Shown piece by piece: positions 50,354 to 61,468 of a stretch of DNA of 64,000 nucleotides. The notes below the pieces were generated by a model, which did not search any database, was not told where the DNA came from, and worked only from the letters and a program-made list of their open reading frames with translations. A program made the translations under genes and the position numbers. This DNA is from Taeniopygia guttata (Eukaryota > Chordata > Aves > Passeriformes > Estrildidae), in assembly GCF_048771995.1 (NCBI RefSeq), contig NC_133027.1, forward strand, positions 5,452,001-5,516,000. The letters run 5' to 3'. The first letter of the stretch is position 1. Every line of letters begins with the position of its first letter.

Positions 50354-51332
50354 TCTCCCAGGCTGTATATAGACAATTCCAAAGGAAAGTGTGCATTAGC
50401 TGAATCTTTATGACTAAAAGAGGAAGTTCAGTACCCTTTTATTGTACCTTTTTATTTTTGAATGGTTGCCCAAACAATTCCAAGTTGAGTTGAAGCAAAG
50501 TTATTGATGTCAAGAAGCCAAGATCTTTCGCTATGCCTTGCTGAATGAGGAAGGAAGAAACTGTTTGTGCTCAGTTGTCCTTTGCCTCTCCAGGCTAACT
50601 TCAAGTCAAAGAAGCAGGAAGAGGAGAAAGATGAATAAGTGAAAAGGGATAATGTTTATCTTTTAACAAAGTCACAATGTTCTGCTCCTAGCTCTAGCAG
50701 CCAAGACTCACTGTTGCATCTTTAAGACAGATAGTCTCTTCTCTGAGAGATGACAGGCTAATTATACCCCTCCTGCCAAAGGGAACTCACACATGCAAAC
50801 CATTATGTAAAATATAATTTTTTCTTTAAGAATACTCAAGATCATTAGACATGGTTTTTTCAATGCTAGAAAATCAAGCCAAAAATGAAAATAAACAGTT
50901 TCAAGTATTCGCAACATAATTCCCTCATGCATTTATGGAAATATAGTAAAAAGTGCCTTAAAAATGTGGTTTGACATTTCATGCTGCTCTGTTTTTCTGT
51001 TTTTCCAGTTCTCAACATTTGCCCTCTTGTCCTGTATCATTTCAGTTCCATGGCAGTTTGAAAGAGATGATGATGGCAGCCTTTGTCATTTCTACAGTGC
51101 TTTTCAGCCTTGTTTCAATGGCTGGGTTACAGGAAACATCCCAAGGACTGGCATAGATGAAAAAAATGTTTTATAAATTCTACTCTGCATAAACCAAATG
51201 TAAATTCATTGTATGCAAATTTGGTAGCACCATTCACCAAGATAATTACAGGTACAGCATTGCTTCCCTAACAATGTGCTTCGGTAAACTCAGGTTAAAG
51301 AGAAGATCAACTTATTTTAACAGGGAAATACC

Positions 51333-51336
<4 letters not shown>

Positions 51337-51369
<33 letters not shown>
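51337..51369 (+). repeat. poly(T) homopolymer, 33 bp
   Basis: The longest pure homopolymer in the window. Read on the minus strand it would be a poly(A) run after GAGGAAAAGCAGCT. No cDNA-like sequence is recognised beside it. It is likely hypervariable in length and prone to sequencing error. Confidence 0.9.
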
Positions 51370-51371
<2 letters not shown>

Positions 51372-51564
51372 CTGCTTTTCCTCCAGAAGGTTTTCTGAGC
51401 ACACCACCACCTTTAAGAGCACTTTCAGACAAACATGGAAAAAAATCCCCAGGTTTCATCTCTTTTTTTATGCAAGGAGAAGTGAAACCCTGCCTATCTA
51501 AACTAGTTGGTATTTTAAAGGTTTTGTCCAGTTTATAAAGCATGGAACAATTGACAAACCAAAC

Positions 51565-51735
51565 ACCATGGTCTAATGGATTAAGCAAGCAACTTCATGC
51601 CACAAATTCCTAAATTTTAATCCAGACTCTCTTGGTGCTCACCTTCTTGTCCATAAAATTGAGATAATATTTATCCTCTACTTCATGAGGGTGTTGTGAG
51701 AGTGAGTAAATGTTTGGACAGCTCTTCAAAAGGTC
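51565..51735 (+). repeat. MIR SINE
   Basis: The tRNA-like head (CACCATGGTCTAATGGATTA) is followed by TTTTAATCCAGACTCTCTTG, CTTGTCCATAAAATTGAGAT, AATATTTATCCTCTACTTCA and TGAGGGTGTTGTGAGAGTGA, then GTAAATGTTTGGACAGCTCT. The order matches MIR; the 3' part (ataatatttacctacttcatagggttgttgtgag) is especially clear. Part of the core is deleted. Confidence 0.75.
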
Positions 51736-51873
51736 AAGTTCTAACCAGCCATCTGTATTTTACTGAAGTAAACTGTTTCCTCAGATTCCCATGATATGAT
51801 CACAGCACCTTCTCCAGAGCTTCTCAGATCACTTCAGAATAACCATCCACATTCATAACCATCCACATGCATA

Positions 51874-51949
51874 AATCACAGAATGGTTTGGGTTGGAAAG
51901 GACCTTAGAGATCATCTCATTCCAGTCACTCTGTCATGGGCAGAGACAA
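51874..51949 (-). repeat. CR1 LINE 3' tail fragment
   Basis: AATCACAGAATGGTTTGGGT, TGGAAAGGACCTTAGAGATC, ATCTCATTCCAGTCACTCTG and TCATGGGCAGAGACAA correspond to the inverted CR1 3' end. Short, well-preserved copy. Confidence 0.93.
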
Positions 51950-53688
51950 AGTTATGCACTGATTTAGGGCTTAAGAGTGATCTCACCTGTAAACCCATGT
52001 ATATAAATTATCCCCCTACCACACAAATAATTCAGAAAAACTACATGATAATAAACTTTTAATTCAATACTGAAGCAGAAGTGCCACGTCCCCAGGGCTG
52101 CTAATGCCAGTTGATTTTAAAATTGTGATTCAATATCTGAATTGCATAAAAATATAGAGTGGAAAATTAATTTATTTTTAAGAAAATCTTTTAAGAACCA
52201 TTAGATATGTCAGCAACTGATGCTCTGTAAAGGTTCAAAATAAAAGCTTTAAAAAATCCCCTGCTTTATTAGAAGGGCAATTCCAAAGACTTGACACACT
52301 GTATAATCCCATCAGTGGTTAGTTCTCAACAAACAAGTCACACATACAGAAAAAATACTCTAGACCACGGCAGGAGGCAAAAAGAGGTTAAATCGGTCAC
52401 AAGCCAGGTTTTTCCTCAGTTTTAACTCATAAGTGATGACATAAAACCTAGAAAAAAACCCAGCTCCAACTTGAAAATGATTTAAATTTGCCAGCTCCAG
52501 CCATTTCTGGAAGTGAGCCAGCCTTAATTTGGATGTAGACTTCTCAAAATTTGCACAGCTCTAACTTTAACCTGCTGCAGCCTAAAAAGTAGACCTGGTG
52601 AAGAAATACACAAAAAATATTCCATATAATTCTGCACAAGTGATGGTCTGTTCTCTCCATGTACCCGAGCTCAGGATCAGCTGCTTCGTTCCAGGAGCGG
52701 ATGGTGCCGTGTCTTTATGAGCAAAACTGTCCACCTTCAAAATTCCTTCTGTACCAACCTAATGCTGCATGAGGATAATGCTTACAAGAGGAAATAGGAC
52801 TTGTTTTCCAGGAGGGAATATTTTCAGAGTCGAGCTTGTAATTTCTATTTGCAAATCTCCAAATTCAACAATTTCTCAGCCTCTATAAACTCGCAGATGG
52901 AAAGATCCTGTATTTGGAATAAATAATGTCTGAGCTTCACCTTCATTACAGGGCATTTTCTGTTAGAAGAGTGCTATATCCTGACTCCTGGAATACACAG
53001 AAGCCCTTTGTGGTAAAGCTATCACACTGGGTGTCTCCAAATGTGCAGCTAGGAGACTCATATTAGTAGTACTATGGAAGGACTGGGGGGAAAAGAAAAA
53101 AGAAAATATCACGACAAGCATCAACTAGGAATCCTGATAACTCTCTCAGGATCCTGCCTATAAATTGAGGGTATTTTTCTATTTTAATATGTCAAAATGA
53201 ACTTACTGTACTTGTTAAAAAAAATCTCAACTTTGAAACATAAGTCCATTTATCTTTTTACTATTTTTCCAGCCCTTTCCCCAAAATCTGCTGGTTATTA
53301 AAACACTGCTGCATAAATGAAAATGGTTCTGCTTCAGAACTTGCTTTCTCTTTTCCTCGTGTACATACACAATGAGGTCATTATTTCCCCATTATGCTCA
53401 TTCTCACAGGGACAGGCTTTGAAGTCAAACAGCAAGTGCTGTGACTTCACTGTAGGTACCCAGACCACAGAAGGACTGTGTGAAAACATTACCAGTCCAC
53501 ACAAGTGACATAGAGATATCCAGTGCCTGGACCAAAAGCCAACAGGAGCTTTGGAACAGGCCTCTGGCCATCAGAAACATATAACAAATACTGCAACTGC
53601 ACTGAGGCACATAAGAACATCCCTTGCAGCCACACAGTGTTTGATCAGAGGATCTCAAAGCATGGTTTGCCATCAATCCTCCACACAC
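51950..53688. other. unique noncoding sequence
   Basis: 1.7 kb without a recognisable repeat or gene. A GC-richer patch at 52655-52740 has no splice frame that I can defend. Confidence 0.5.
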
Positions 53689-53811
53689 GGAATCACAGAA
53701 TGCTTTGGGTTGGGAGGGACCTTAAGTTCATCTAATCCTCTGCCATGGACAGAGACACCTTCCACTAGATCAAGTTTCTCAAGGCCCCATCAACCTGGCC
53801 TTGAGCAAGTT
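53689..53811 (-). repeat. CR1 LINE 3' fragment
   Basis: CGGAATCACAGAATGCTTTG, GGTTGGGAGGGACCTTAAGT, GCCATGGACAGAGACACCTT, CCACTAGATCAAGTTTCTCA and CATCAACCTGGCCTTGAGCA correspond to the inverted CR1 UTR and tail. Its 5' end faces the 5' end of a plus-strand CR1 143 bp away. Confidence 0.93.
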
Positions 53812-53953
53812 GTAAGGTGTTCTTACAGGAAAGCAAAATGGAAAAAAAAAATGTTTCATCAACATCTGCAGTTCAGACAACCCTGAGTTAAGCAGCCCTG
53901 ATGTCTGCGGTGTGCAGTAACTATTATCACCACTATTATCAATAAGAATCACG

Positions 53954-54199
53954 TGGAAATGGACTCAAGTTGTCCCAGGAGAAGTTTAGATACTAGGAAA
54001 CAACTCTTCACAGAAAGGGTTGTGGAAGAGGCTGCTCAGGGAAGTGATGCACTTACCATTCCTGGAAGCCTTCAAAAAACGTGTGGCTATGGCTTGTGAG
54101 GACATGGTTTAATGTTGAAAATGGTCATGCTGGTAGGTGGACAGTTGGATTTGATGATCTTAAAGCTTTTTCCAACGTCAACAATTCTTTGATTCTATG
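53954..54199 (+). repeat. CR1 LINE 3' end
   Basis: AAATGGACTCAAGTTGTCCC, AGGAGAAGTTTAGATACTAG, AACTCTTCACAGAAAGGGTT, GTGGAAGAGGCTGCTCAGGG, GGACATGGTTTAATGTTGAA, TGGATTTGATGATCTTAAAG and CAACAATTCTTTGATTCTATG. This is the second CR1 subfamily (catggtttagtgttggactt...gatgatcttaaaggtctttt). Confidence 0.93.
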
Positions 54200-55480
54200 C
54201 AACAAGATGAATTAGATACTGAATGGTGTTGAAGAGGACCTGACTTGTCAGTTCTTCAAGACAACTGGAATTTCTATATTTCAGTAGTTAAGAACAACTT
54301 ATTTATAAAATAGAATTTACCCCATAAAGCCACTGAGGCAAAGGTACCTTTTTTCATAGCTCAAACAGCATGTGGTAACCCCATGAAACCATGTCTATGG
54401 CTTCTCTGAGGGCCAGGGTTTAAGACTTCGGCTTTAGGGCAGTCAACATATTAAGACTTGACCTCAAGTTCAAACAGTCTCAGGGAATATTCCTGGACCC
54501 TCAAAAAAGCCCTTTACACTTAAACCACTCTACTAGCCCCAGGAATGCAACTACCATTTTCCAAAGCCAGGACACAGTTCAGAGGTATTTGGAGGCCAGA
54601 AGCCATTCTCAAAAGGCAGCCTGGAGATGGACATCCTATTTTGGAGAATAAGAAAATGGAAGAATATGAGGATGGGTAATGCCATGTTTGTTAGCCTGAG
54701 TATCAGAGAACACAAACACAGTTCATCTCCTGGCACAGCCATAGCTTTATGCAATCAGCTCCTCTGAAAAACCTCAGCCCAGACAGCTGGAGAAGTGTCC
54801 TATTTGAGTAGCTAATAATCACAGTGCCAACCAGCAGACTTTCTGCCTTTAAAGCTTTATTTTCATAGCCATACTAGAAATACGTTTTGGTGTGGGAGTC
54901 GAATGTGAGGCAAAACAGGGATCTTTGTGTTGCCATTCAGGCTGTGTTTCTATGCTGATAAGGTCTTGTTTCACTAATGATGGGGAAAAAATAGCCCTCA
55001 CTTCCAGAAAAGCTAAGGGCTTTATCTGCCACAGCCTCCCAGGAAAGCAGTGTCCTTGTGCCTCAGGATGGGCAGCCAGCCAGCTTGGGCTAAACTGCCT
55101 ACAAGGCAGAAGACATAATATTACAATTCATATCAGAAAACACTGTAATTTGCTTTTTGCTTACAATTTTATCTGACAAAAACAAGGCAGCTGAGGAAAA
55201 AGAAACAACAGAAGGTGTGCCCAGCTGCTGGCTACTCCTTTGGCCTGTCTAGTGGGGAATGCTCTGCTTGATTGAGAGCAAACTATTACAGGGCTGATAA
55301 GGACAGCAACAACAAAAACATTGGGCTAAGAGAGCTGTTCATCAGGATGAGACAGAGAAGAGCCCAGCATGGCAGAGTCTAGAGGGAATAGCACTAAAAG
55401 TTAAAGAGAAGGTAAACAGGGATCTATTGTTTCATCTCTCATGTAAGAGAAGACAGGAAAAAAAAATAGGTAATGATATT
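54200..55480. other. unique noncoding sequence
   Basis: 1.28 kb between CR1 copies. The open frames here (for example 94 codons at 54892-55176) have no recognisable domain. Confidence 0.5.
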
Positions 55481-55904
55481 TCACAGAATTACAGAGTTGT
55501 TAGAGATGGAAGGAACCTCTGGAGATTATCCAGTCCAACACCACTGCCAAGGCAGGGTCACCTGGAGCAGGTGACACAGGAACTTGTCCAGGTGTGTTGG
55601 AATGTTTCCAAAGGGGCACTCCACAACCTCCCTGGGCAGCCATCCCAGCACTCTGCTGCCCGCAATGGAAGGAAATTCTTCCTCAGGTTGGAAGATAAAC
55701 TTCTTGTGTTTCATTTCATGGCCATTGCTCCCCATCCTGTTACTGGGCACCACTGCAAATAGTCTGGCACCACCCTCTGACACCCTCCTTGGAGATATTT
55801 ATATGGATTGCTGAGATCCTTCTAAGTCTTTTCTTCTCCAGACCAATCAGACCCAGCTCCTGCAGTCTCTCCTAAGAGATGTTCCAGACCGCCTGCATCT
55901 TTGT
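55481..55904 (-). repeat. CR1 LINE 3' end, about 420 bp
   Basis: TCACAGAATTACAGAGTTGT, GATGGAAGGAACCTCTGGAG, ATTATCCAGTCCAACACCAC, GGCAGGGTCACCTGGAGCAG, ACACAGGAACTTGTCCAGGT, CAACCTCCCTGGGCAGCCAT, ATTCTTCCTCAGGTTGGAAG and TCTTCTCCAGACCAATCAGA follow the CR1 subfamily 'cctctggagatcatctagtccaac...gcagggtcacctagagcaggt...acacaggaacgtgtccaggtg'. It is 5'-truncated and noncoding; the open frames across it are read-through. Confidence 0.95.
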
Positions 55905-56786
55905 ATTAATTATTTAATCCTATCACTGAGAAAGTTTAATACATTAATACTTAGATCAGATAGAGTTCTGTTACAGGAAAACCTCTTCCTGGGAAGCATA
56001 AATTAGAAAAAAAATCACAGTGATGAAGGTAGACTTTTAGTCATTATTTATTCTTCTATTTTCTCTGTTCAGTCTTAAATGCTATCAGTGACATTCTTTA
56101 CACTTCACTGTAATAGTCACATCCCATATTTGAGTGTTTCAAAGCATAAGAAGCACTTCTAGGATGTAACATTATGCTGAATAATCAAATCCAAAAATAA
56201 GGGAGAAGCGAGAAAAGTCTAAGATCATGACAGTAAGATCACTAAACACAGAAGCAAATGACATTGCAAGCTACCAAGGACTTTTTGGAGCTATTCTGGA
56301 TGAGTGGAACATTCTCTCTCTGGATTGTGGAAGAGCATATTGAACTCCATATATAGATTTTTTTTTTCCTTTTTAAACATGCACATCACATAACCTGGTT
56401 AAATAATATATTTTGAGTATATGTGTAATGTACTGAATATTTTGGTTTAAGCTGTAATTTGCAACAGGCAAGGCATTTCTGGACAATTATAACATGTCTC
56501 TGGTAGCATTTTAAGGCATGAAGCCAAAAGCCTGGATGAGTTGAAATACCTGAGATGTGCAATAATCCCTTGAAAATGCTCTGGATTGTCTTACAGCTAT
56601 TACACAATGTCATACTTATGTGTATAAAACCCAAAAGTTAGGCTGTGTATTTTGCAAGTTTTACTCACAGTATTCAGCTGCTTTGGATATGGTCAGTTAT
56701 ATATGGAATAAACTTTATGAGAGCCTGTTGTGATAAGACAAGTGATAAAACAAAATAAAATTATCCATTTATTTTAAAGCAAAAGA
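55905..56786. other. unique AT-rich noncoding sequence
   Basis: No gene or repeat recognised in this 880-bp spacer between CR1 copies. Confidence 0.5.
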
Positions 56787-57042
56787 GGGTTGATTTAGAT
56801 TAGAGATAAGGCAGAAGTTAGATATAGGTATATGGCAGAAGTTTTTCACAATGAAGGTAATAAAACAATGTCACAGGTTGTACAGAAAGATTGCGGATGA
56901 TCCACCCCTGTAAACACCCAGGGTCAGGAGTAAAAGGGCTCAGAGCAACCTGATACAGGGGAAGGTGTCCCTGCTCATTGCAGAAGTTTGGACTAGATAA
57001 CATTTAAAGGTTCCTTCCCCCACAAAACTATTCTATGATTAT
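56787..57042 (+). repeat. CR1 LINE 3' end, diverged
   Basis: AGGGTTGATTTAGATTAGAG, GGCAGAAGTTTTTCACAATG, AATGTCACAGGTTGTACAGA, CAGAGCAACCTGATACAGGG, GAAGGTGTCCCTGCTCATTG and CAAAACTATTCTATGATTATG match the CR1 UTR with more changes and small insertions than in its neighbours. Confidence 0.88.
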
Positions 57043-58548
57043 GGATCCTTAAATGCCAGCCTCCTTTAGCAGCTGTGACTGTCTCCTCTCCCCCACTCAT
57101 CATCCACTTCTTGTCATCACTTGAGGATTTCCCTTTAAAAAACTTGCTTCTTCATTTTTTTTTTTTTTTCCCTGGGGTCTACAATAATTCAGTCTTCTTC
57201 TACTTATCTAGTTTTAGGAAATTTCTGTGCTGGCTTTAGCAAGGGACATGTGTATCAATAGTGCTTACACCTCTCTTCAGAATGCTCACTCCTCTCTTCT
57301 GCCTGAGCCTCCCTCTCCATCACTGTCCTTGGCAGCTCCAGCCAAATATTTCTCCTTTTAACCCATGTCACACACCTCAGATGAGAGATGCATTCAGACT
57401 CTGCTCAGCTCAGTGAGGCTTCAGGTTGTAGTTAAAGGCCTTGGGGTGTGATTTTAACAAATGTGACAACAAATGAGAGAAATCACCAAGAGTACCATGG
57501 ATTTTCAAATACCACATTTTTCTATATTTGGGTAGTTGCCATGCAAGTAAATATCCTATAAAACATACTATCTAATTTTTATCTATTATTCTGTCTAATT
57601 CTTGACACATAACTTGTTTAAGGGCCTAGGATGTAATAAAATTACATTAAAAAATTAAAAATAATCCATACAAAATACTTAGAAACAAAATATTCTGTCT
57701 GTGTAGAGTTTTCAACAGTTACTACTAACATGAAATGGAAAAGCCCAACAGAAAAAAATCAGCTTTTACCTAAAATTAGTTTTACTAATTTTTATAAGTG
57801 AGAGCTCCTATAACTGCAATTGAAATAAAGAAAATATATTCATATAATTAACAAAATATGATTATAAAATTGGTAAGGAAATGCAGAGTTAGAACAGATA
57901 CCAAATTCACTTTTCGAATGACTTACAATCACTGAACTATTAAACAAAAAATCAGAAAATAGTATTTTAAATATAAAAATGACTTGCATTATAAATATTT
58001 TAGGCTTCATAAAACAAAATTTATATTGTATCTAGCCATTCTATCACTAACATCTTACAGTGCTCTCTAACATCATCTTCTATATCAAATAAAATTAAGA
58101 CTTCCCAAAATCTTTTTCACTTATTTAATGTGCATTGATATAAATTAACTTTTTTTCAGTTTTGACCATAGACATCTCTCAGTCCGAGCTAAATCACTCC
58201 CCTCCACTTAAAGTCAGTGCTGAAAAACATCTTGTTTAGAAAGGATATGCAGATCTGAAAGTACCCCCTCCTACATGCCTGAATTTTCCTTTTTCTGGAA
58301 AATCTGAACTTCTTTATTTTAACCACATGAAACTCCCCAATTTATTTGGTTATAGATGTTATTTGAACCCTGTTAACCCCATGAAGTTGAGGTTGCTGAA
58401 AAAAAGAGTGGCTAATCATGAACACTTTCCTCAAATGATACATTATTACTGTTTTCCTTTAAATTTCAAGCCAGTTGTCAGCAAATCAGACTGTTAATGG
58501 AAATGCCTGGAATTGTAGTTCCTGTTTTTTCAATGACTGACAGAGGGC
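57043..58548. other. AT-rich unique noncoding sequence
   Basis: 1.5 kb with no recognisable gene or interspersed repeat. It includes a 15-bp T run (57155-57169), and 57500-58160 is strongly AT-rich with scattered ATATAT and AAAATA words. Confidence 0.5.
57155..57169 (+). repeat. poly(T) homopolymer, 15 bp
   Basis: An uninterrupted T run ahead of CCCTGGGG. Confidence 0.8.
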
Positions 58549-58784
58549 AGGTTTAGTTTAGGCATGAGAGAGAATTCCTCCCCTGTGAGGATGGTGAGGC
58601 GCTGGCACAGGTTGCTCAGAGAAGCTGTGACTGCCCCATCCCCTGGAAATGTTCAAGACCAAGTTGGATGGGGCTTGGAGCAATCTGGGATAGGGGAAGG
58701 TGTCCCTGCCATGGCAAGGGTTTGGAATGAAATGGTCTTTAAGGTCCCTTCAAAGCCAAACCATTACATTACTCTGTAATTCTA
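58549..58784 (+). repeat. CR1 LINE 3' end
   Basis: CAGGTTTAGTTTAGGCATGA, CCCTGTGAGGATGGTGAGGC, ACAGGTTGCTCAGAGAAGCT, AAGTTGGATGGGGCTTGGAG, GGAAGGTGTCCCTGCCATGG, TCTTTAAGGTCCCTTCAAAG and TTACTCTGTAATTCTAGAC. Plus strand; the tail octamers are mutated. Confidence 0.95.
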
Positions 58785-59441
58785 GACTTTAGAAACAGCC
58801 CTTCCAGCCTGCTGCACCTTAAAGACAGGAGTTCCTCATATGGAAACAAGACTGCACTGATCTATTTTTACAAACAGGAGGAATTCAGGTCCCAGAGTAT
58901 GAACTGTTCTGAATTTAAACTCCTCACAAACTGGAAAGTGAACAATTCAGTAAAGCAAACACCTTTCATTCATATGTAGGATGAAAAAATCATTACATTT
59001 ATAAAATCTAAGGCAATAACGAGGATTCAGAGAACCATTCTTGTGACTTGCTTAGACCCCACCACCACAGTATATTCCAGCTGACGCACCAGACTGCATC
59101 CTCTGCAAGTGCATCCCACAATACTCACCAATCACCAAATATTGTTGTATTTATAGACATATGTAAGATTTAAATGAGCTGCAGCATGAGATACCCTCCT
59201 ACACCAGGAGACATCTGGTACAGCCACAGCCACCAGGGACCCTGCAGCCTGGTCCAGTTTGGGACACTCTTCTCTGCACCACCTGGGGATGTGTCTTGTG
59301 CCTTTGCATGATAAACAACACACCTTAAAGCCCCATTTTCAGCATTCTCCTCTGCCAATCCAAGCACTGGCATCAGTAGAGTGTAAAGGGACAACATTAA
59401 CCTGGCTTTGCAGAAGAGAAAAACAATGTTCAGACAGAATC
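58785..59441. other. unique noncoding sequence
   Basis: Nothing identifiable in 650 bp; only short overlapping open frames. Confidence 0.5.
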
Positions 59442-59490
59442 AATAATAATAATAATAGCAATAGTGATAGTGACAGTAATAGTAATAAAT
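59442..59490 (+). repeat. (AAT)n/(TAG)n degenerate trinucleotide repeat
   Basis: About sixteen trinucleotide units, AAT in the first part and degenerating into AATAGC, AGTGAT and AGTAAT variants. The serine/asparagine/aspartate run in one frame and the leucine run on the other strand are artefacts of this repeat. Confidence 0.85.
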
Positions 59491-59868
59491 GAGTCATTAT
59501 TATAATCTTTAAAATTTTTAAATCTGTTTTTCTGGGAAGGGCAGACACAAAAGCTATGTTTCATTAATGAACACTCTGCCCAGAAAAGTGCACAACTAAG
59601 TGTTAAAACCTTTTAGTTTGACTTAGAAAGAAGCGACAAGCAGATAACCAAATTGGTCCTGAAATATTTAATCCCGGAAATCGTATCTCAAAAAATAACC
59701 TTGAAGCCATAAAGTAGCTGTTTACCAGGGCTTGCTCCACTTTGTTATGAACACTTTGAGTCAGTGCTAAATTAAGAAAGCGCCTCAACAAGGCACAGTC
59801 CATAAGATACGTTATCGGGTTTTAGGGCAAAAACAGGCCTATCTTGCCACCAGGAATAACAAATTCAT

Positions 59869-59984
59869 ATGAAACCCTCTCAGAAAAACACATCTCCATT
59901 TTAGTTTTGTAAAGGCTTGTTTTCCTATGAAACACTCTAAGAAAAACATACCTATAGCTGATAGTTTTGTAAAGGCTACTTTCT
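59869..59984 (+). repeat. two-copy 58-bp tandem duplication
   Basis: Unit 1 (59869-59926) and unit 2 (59927-59984) share ATGAAACCCTCTCAGAAAAA versus ATGAAACACTCTAAGAAAAA, then ACACATCTCCATTT versus CATACCTATAGCTG (diverged), then a common TAGTTTTGTAAAGGCT and a less similar end. The two units abut. The surrounding 59630-59830 segment has several CpGs (AAGCGAC, CCCGGAAATCG, AAAGCGCC, TACGTTATCGGG). Confidence 0.75.
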
Positions 59985-60540
59985 GACTGACCTTTTCTGA
60001 AGCACAAACTCCTGCAGAAGGGCCAGCTAAACTCCTTTCTCCCCATGGATCCCTGCTATTGAAATCATGGTATATTTTGGACTGCCTCTACAGAATCTAC
60101 TTCATAAACATAAATGACATCCAGGACACTCCAGTAGCTTGAAAAGTAGAATATGACAGCAAATTTAGCCTCTAGCACATTGGTTTGAATTTCAGGCTTG
60201 TAAAAACCTACAGTTCTGGAGGGGGAGATACATCTTTAGTACATTTTGAGATGACAGAATGGCTGAGCTTCCGGAGAAGTCCTATCAACACTTTGGTGGC
60301 TGGCAGCACAACTACTGGGGCCAATTAGATTAATTAAAACTACATGGCATGCAGGCTTCTTGTGCAATTCCTAACGTGGTTAGAAGGGACACAAATATGC
60401 CACAGTACAATTTTGACTATAATGGGTACATCAATAAAGCCTTTGGAATGCAGATCTTGAATCCAGGGAATGGTGATAAGACAGAAAACCTGAACTTACA
60501 CAATCCCGAAATAGGCACCCAACAGCACTGTGAATCTCAA

Positions 60541-60625
60541 ACTCACTGGGGCTGGAAGGCCCTTCTAGAAATTGTCTAATCCCAGGTGAGCAGGTTGCTG
60601 TGGGATGTGCCCACTCAGACAAATG
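60541..60625 (-). repeat. short CR1 LINE fragment
   Basis: GGGGCTGGAAGGCCCTTCTA, GAAATTGTCTAATCCCAG and GTGAGCAGGTTGCTGTGGGA resemble inverted CR1 (ggttggaagggacctctagaaatcatctagtccaac...gagcaggttgcacagga), with the tail missing and an internal deletion. Confidence 0.5.
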
Positions 60626-60930
60626 GCCAGACAATGCCACAATCATTAGAATAAAACATAAAAAAACTATGCAGTCCAGTCTCCCTTATGTACCGAAATA
60701 ATACATAAATAGAATTTCCTATATAGATAAATTATTCGGGGAGGGGTATGTGTGTGTGTGAAAGAGATCTCAATTAATTCACTCCCATCACTGCCATACA
60801 TTTGGGCTACACTTTATGCACATTTTTGTGACCATTAAAGGCTTCCATCAATGGAGACATGGAGTCTGAAGTTCAGCAACATCCTTGACAAGTGGTCTAT
60901 CCACATCAAATACAGGAAATTTTGCAAATC

Positions 60931-60970
60931 CCAAAATCACAAAATCATTTAGGTTGGGAAAACCCTTCTG
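60931..60970 (-). repeat. CR1 LINE 3' tail scrap
   Basis: CCAAAATCACAAAATCATTT, AGGTTGGGAAAACCCTTCTG corresponds to an inverted CR1 tail (tcacagaatcatttaggttggaaaagacc). Only about 40 bp survive, ending 20 bp before a plus-strand CR1. Confidence 0.7.
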
Positions 60971-60989
60971 GTTGTACCATTTCTGGGCT

Positions 60990-61468
60990 CCTCAGGACAA
61001 AAGAGAAATGGAGCTCCTGGAATGGGTTCAGCAGAGGGTGACAAATATGATGAAGGGACTGGAGCATCTCCCTGCTGAGGAAAGGCTGAGGGAGCTGGGG
61101 CTGTTCAGCCTGCAGAGGAGGCACAGCTGAGACGGACCCTCAGCCCTGGGTGTCCCTGTGAGCAGGGAGGGGCAGAGCAGGGCCCAGGCTCTGCTCTGGG
61201 ACCCAGCAATGGAACCAGAGGAACGGGCAGGGACTGATCCCAGTGAGTTCCACCTGGCTGTGAGGAAGAAATTCCCTGTGCAGTGACTTGAGCACTGAAC
61301 AGATTGTCCAGAGTGCGAGTGGAGTCTCTTCACTGGGGATATTCCAGAACCCTCTGGACACAATCTCATGCTATGTGCTCTGGGTAGTTTGGCTTGATCA
61401 GGGAGTTTGGAGTAGATGATCCACTGTGCTCCCTCCGACTGGAACCGTTCTGGGATTCTGTGATTCCC
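60990..61468 (+). repeat. CR1 LINE 3' end, about 480 bp
   Basis: The longest CR1 copy here. CTCAGGACAAAAGAGAAATG, GAGCTCCTGGAATGGGTTCA, GCAGAGGGTGACAAATATGA, GAAGGGACTGGAGCATCTCC and GAAAGGCTGAGGGAGCTGGG are the end of ORF2/early UTR. A middle part with GGGCAGAGCAGGGCCCAGGC follows, then GGATATTCCAGAACCCTCTG, GGAGTTTGGAGTAGATGATC and the tail TCTGGGATTCTGTGATTCCC. It preserves only the very C-terminal ORF2 region, so it is inactive. Confidence 0.95.

Noticed and set aside
50964..51176. Open frame after a TTTTTCCAG acceptor-like site
   Set aside because: The acceptor is good, but there is no donor at the frame end and the peptide resembles no family; left out of the features.
55427..55814. 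Three open frames of 76-111 codons
   Set aside because: They lie almost wholly inside the minus-strand CR1 copy.
59339..59548. Leucine-rich frame resembling a signal or membrane segment
   Set aside because: It is the reverse translation of the degenerate AAT/TAG repeat.
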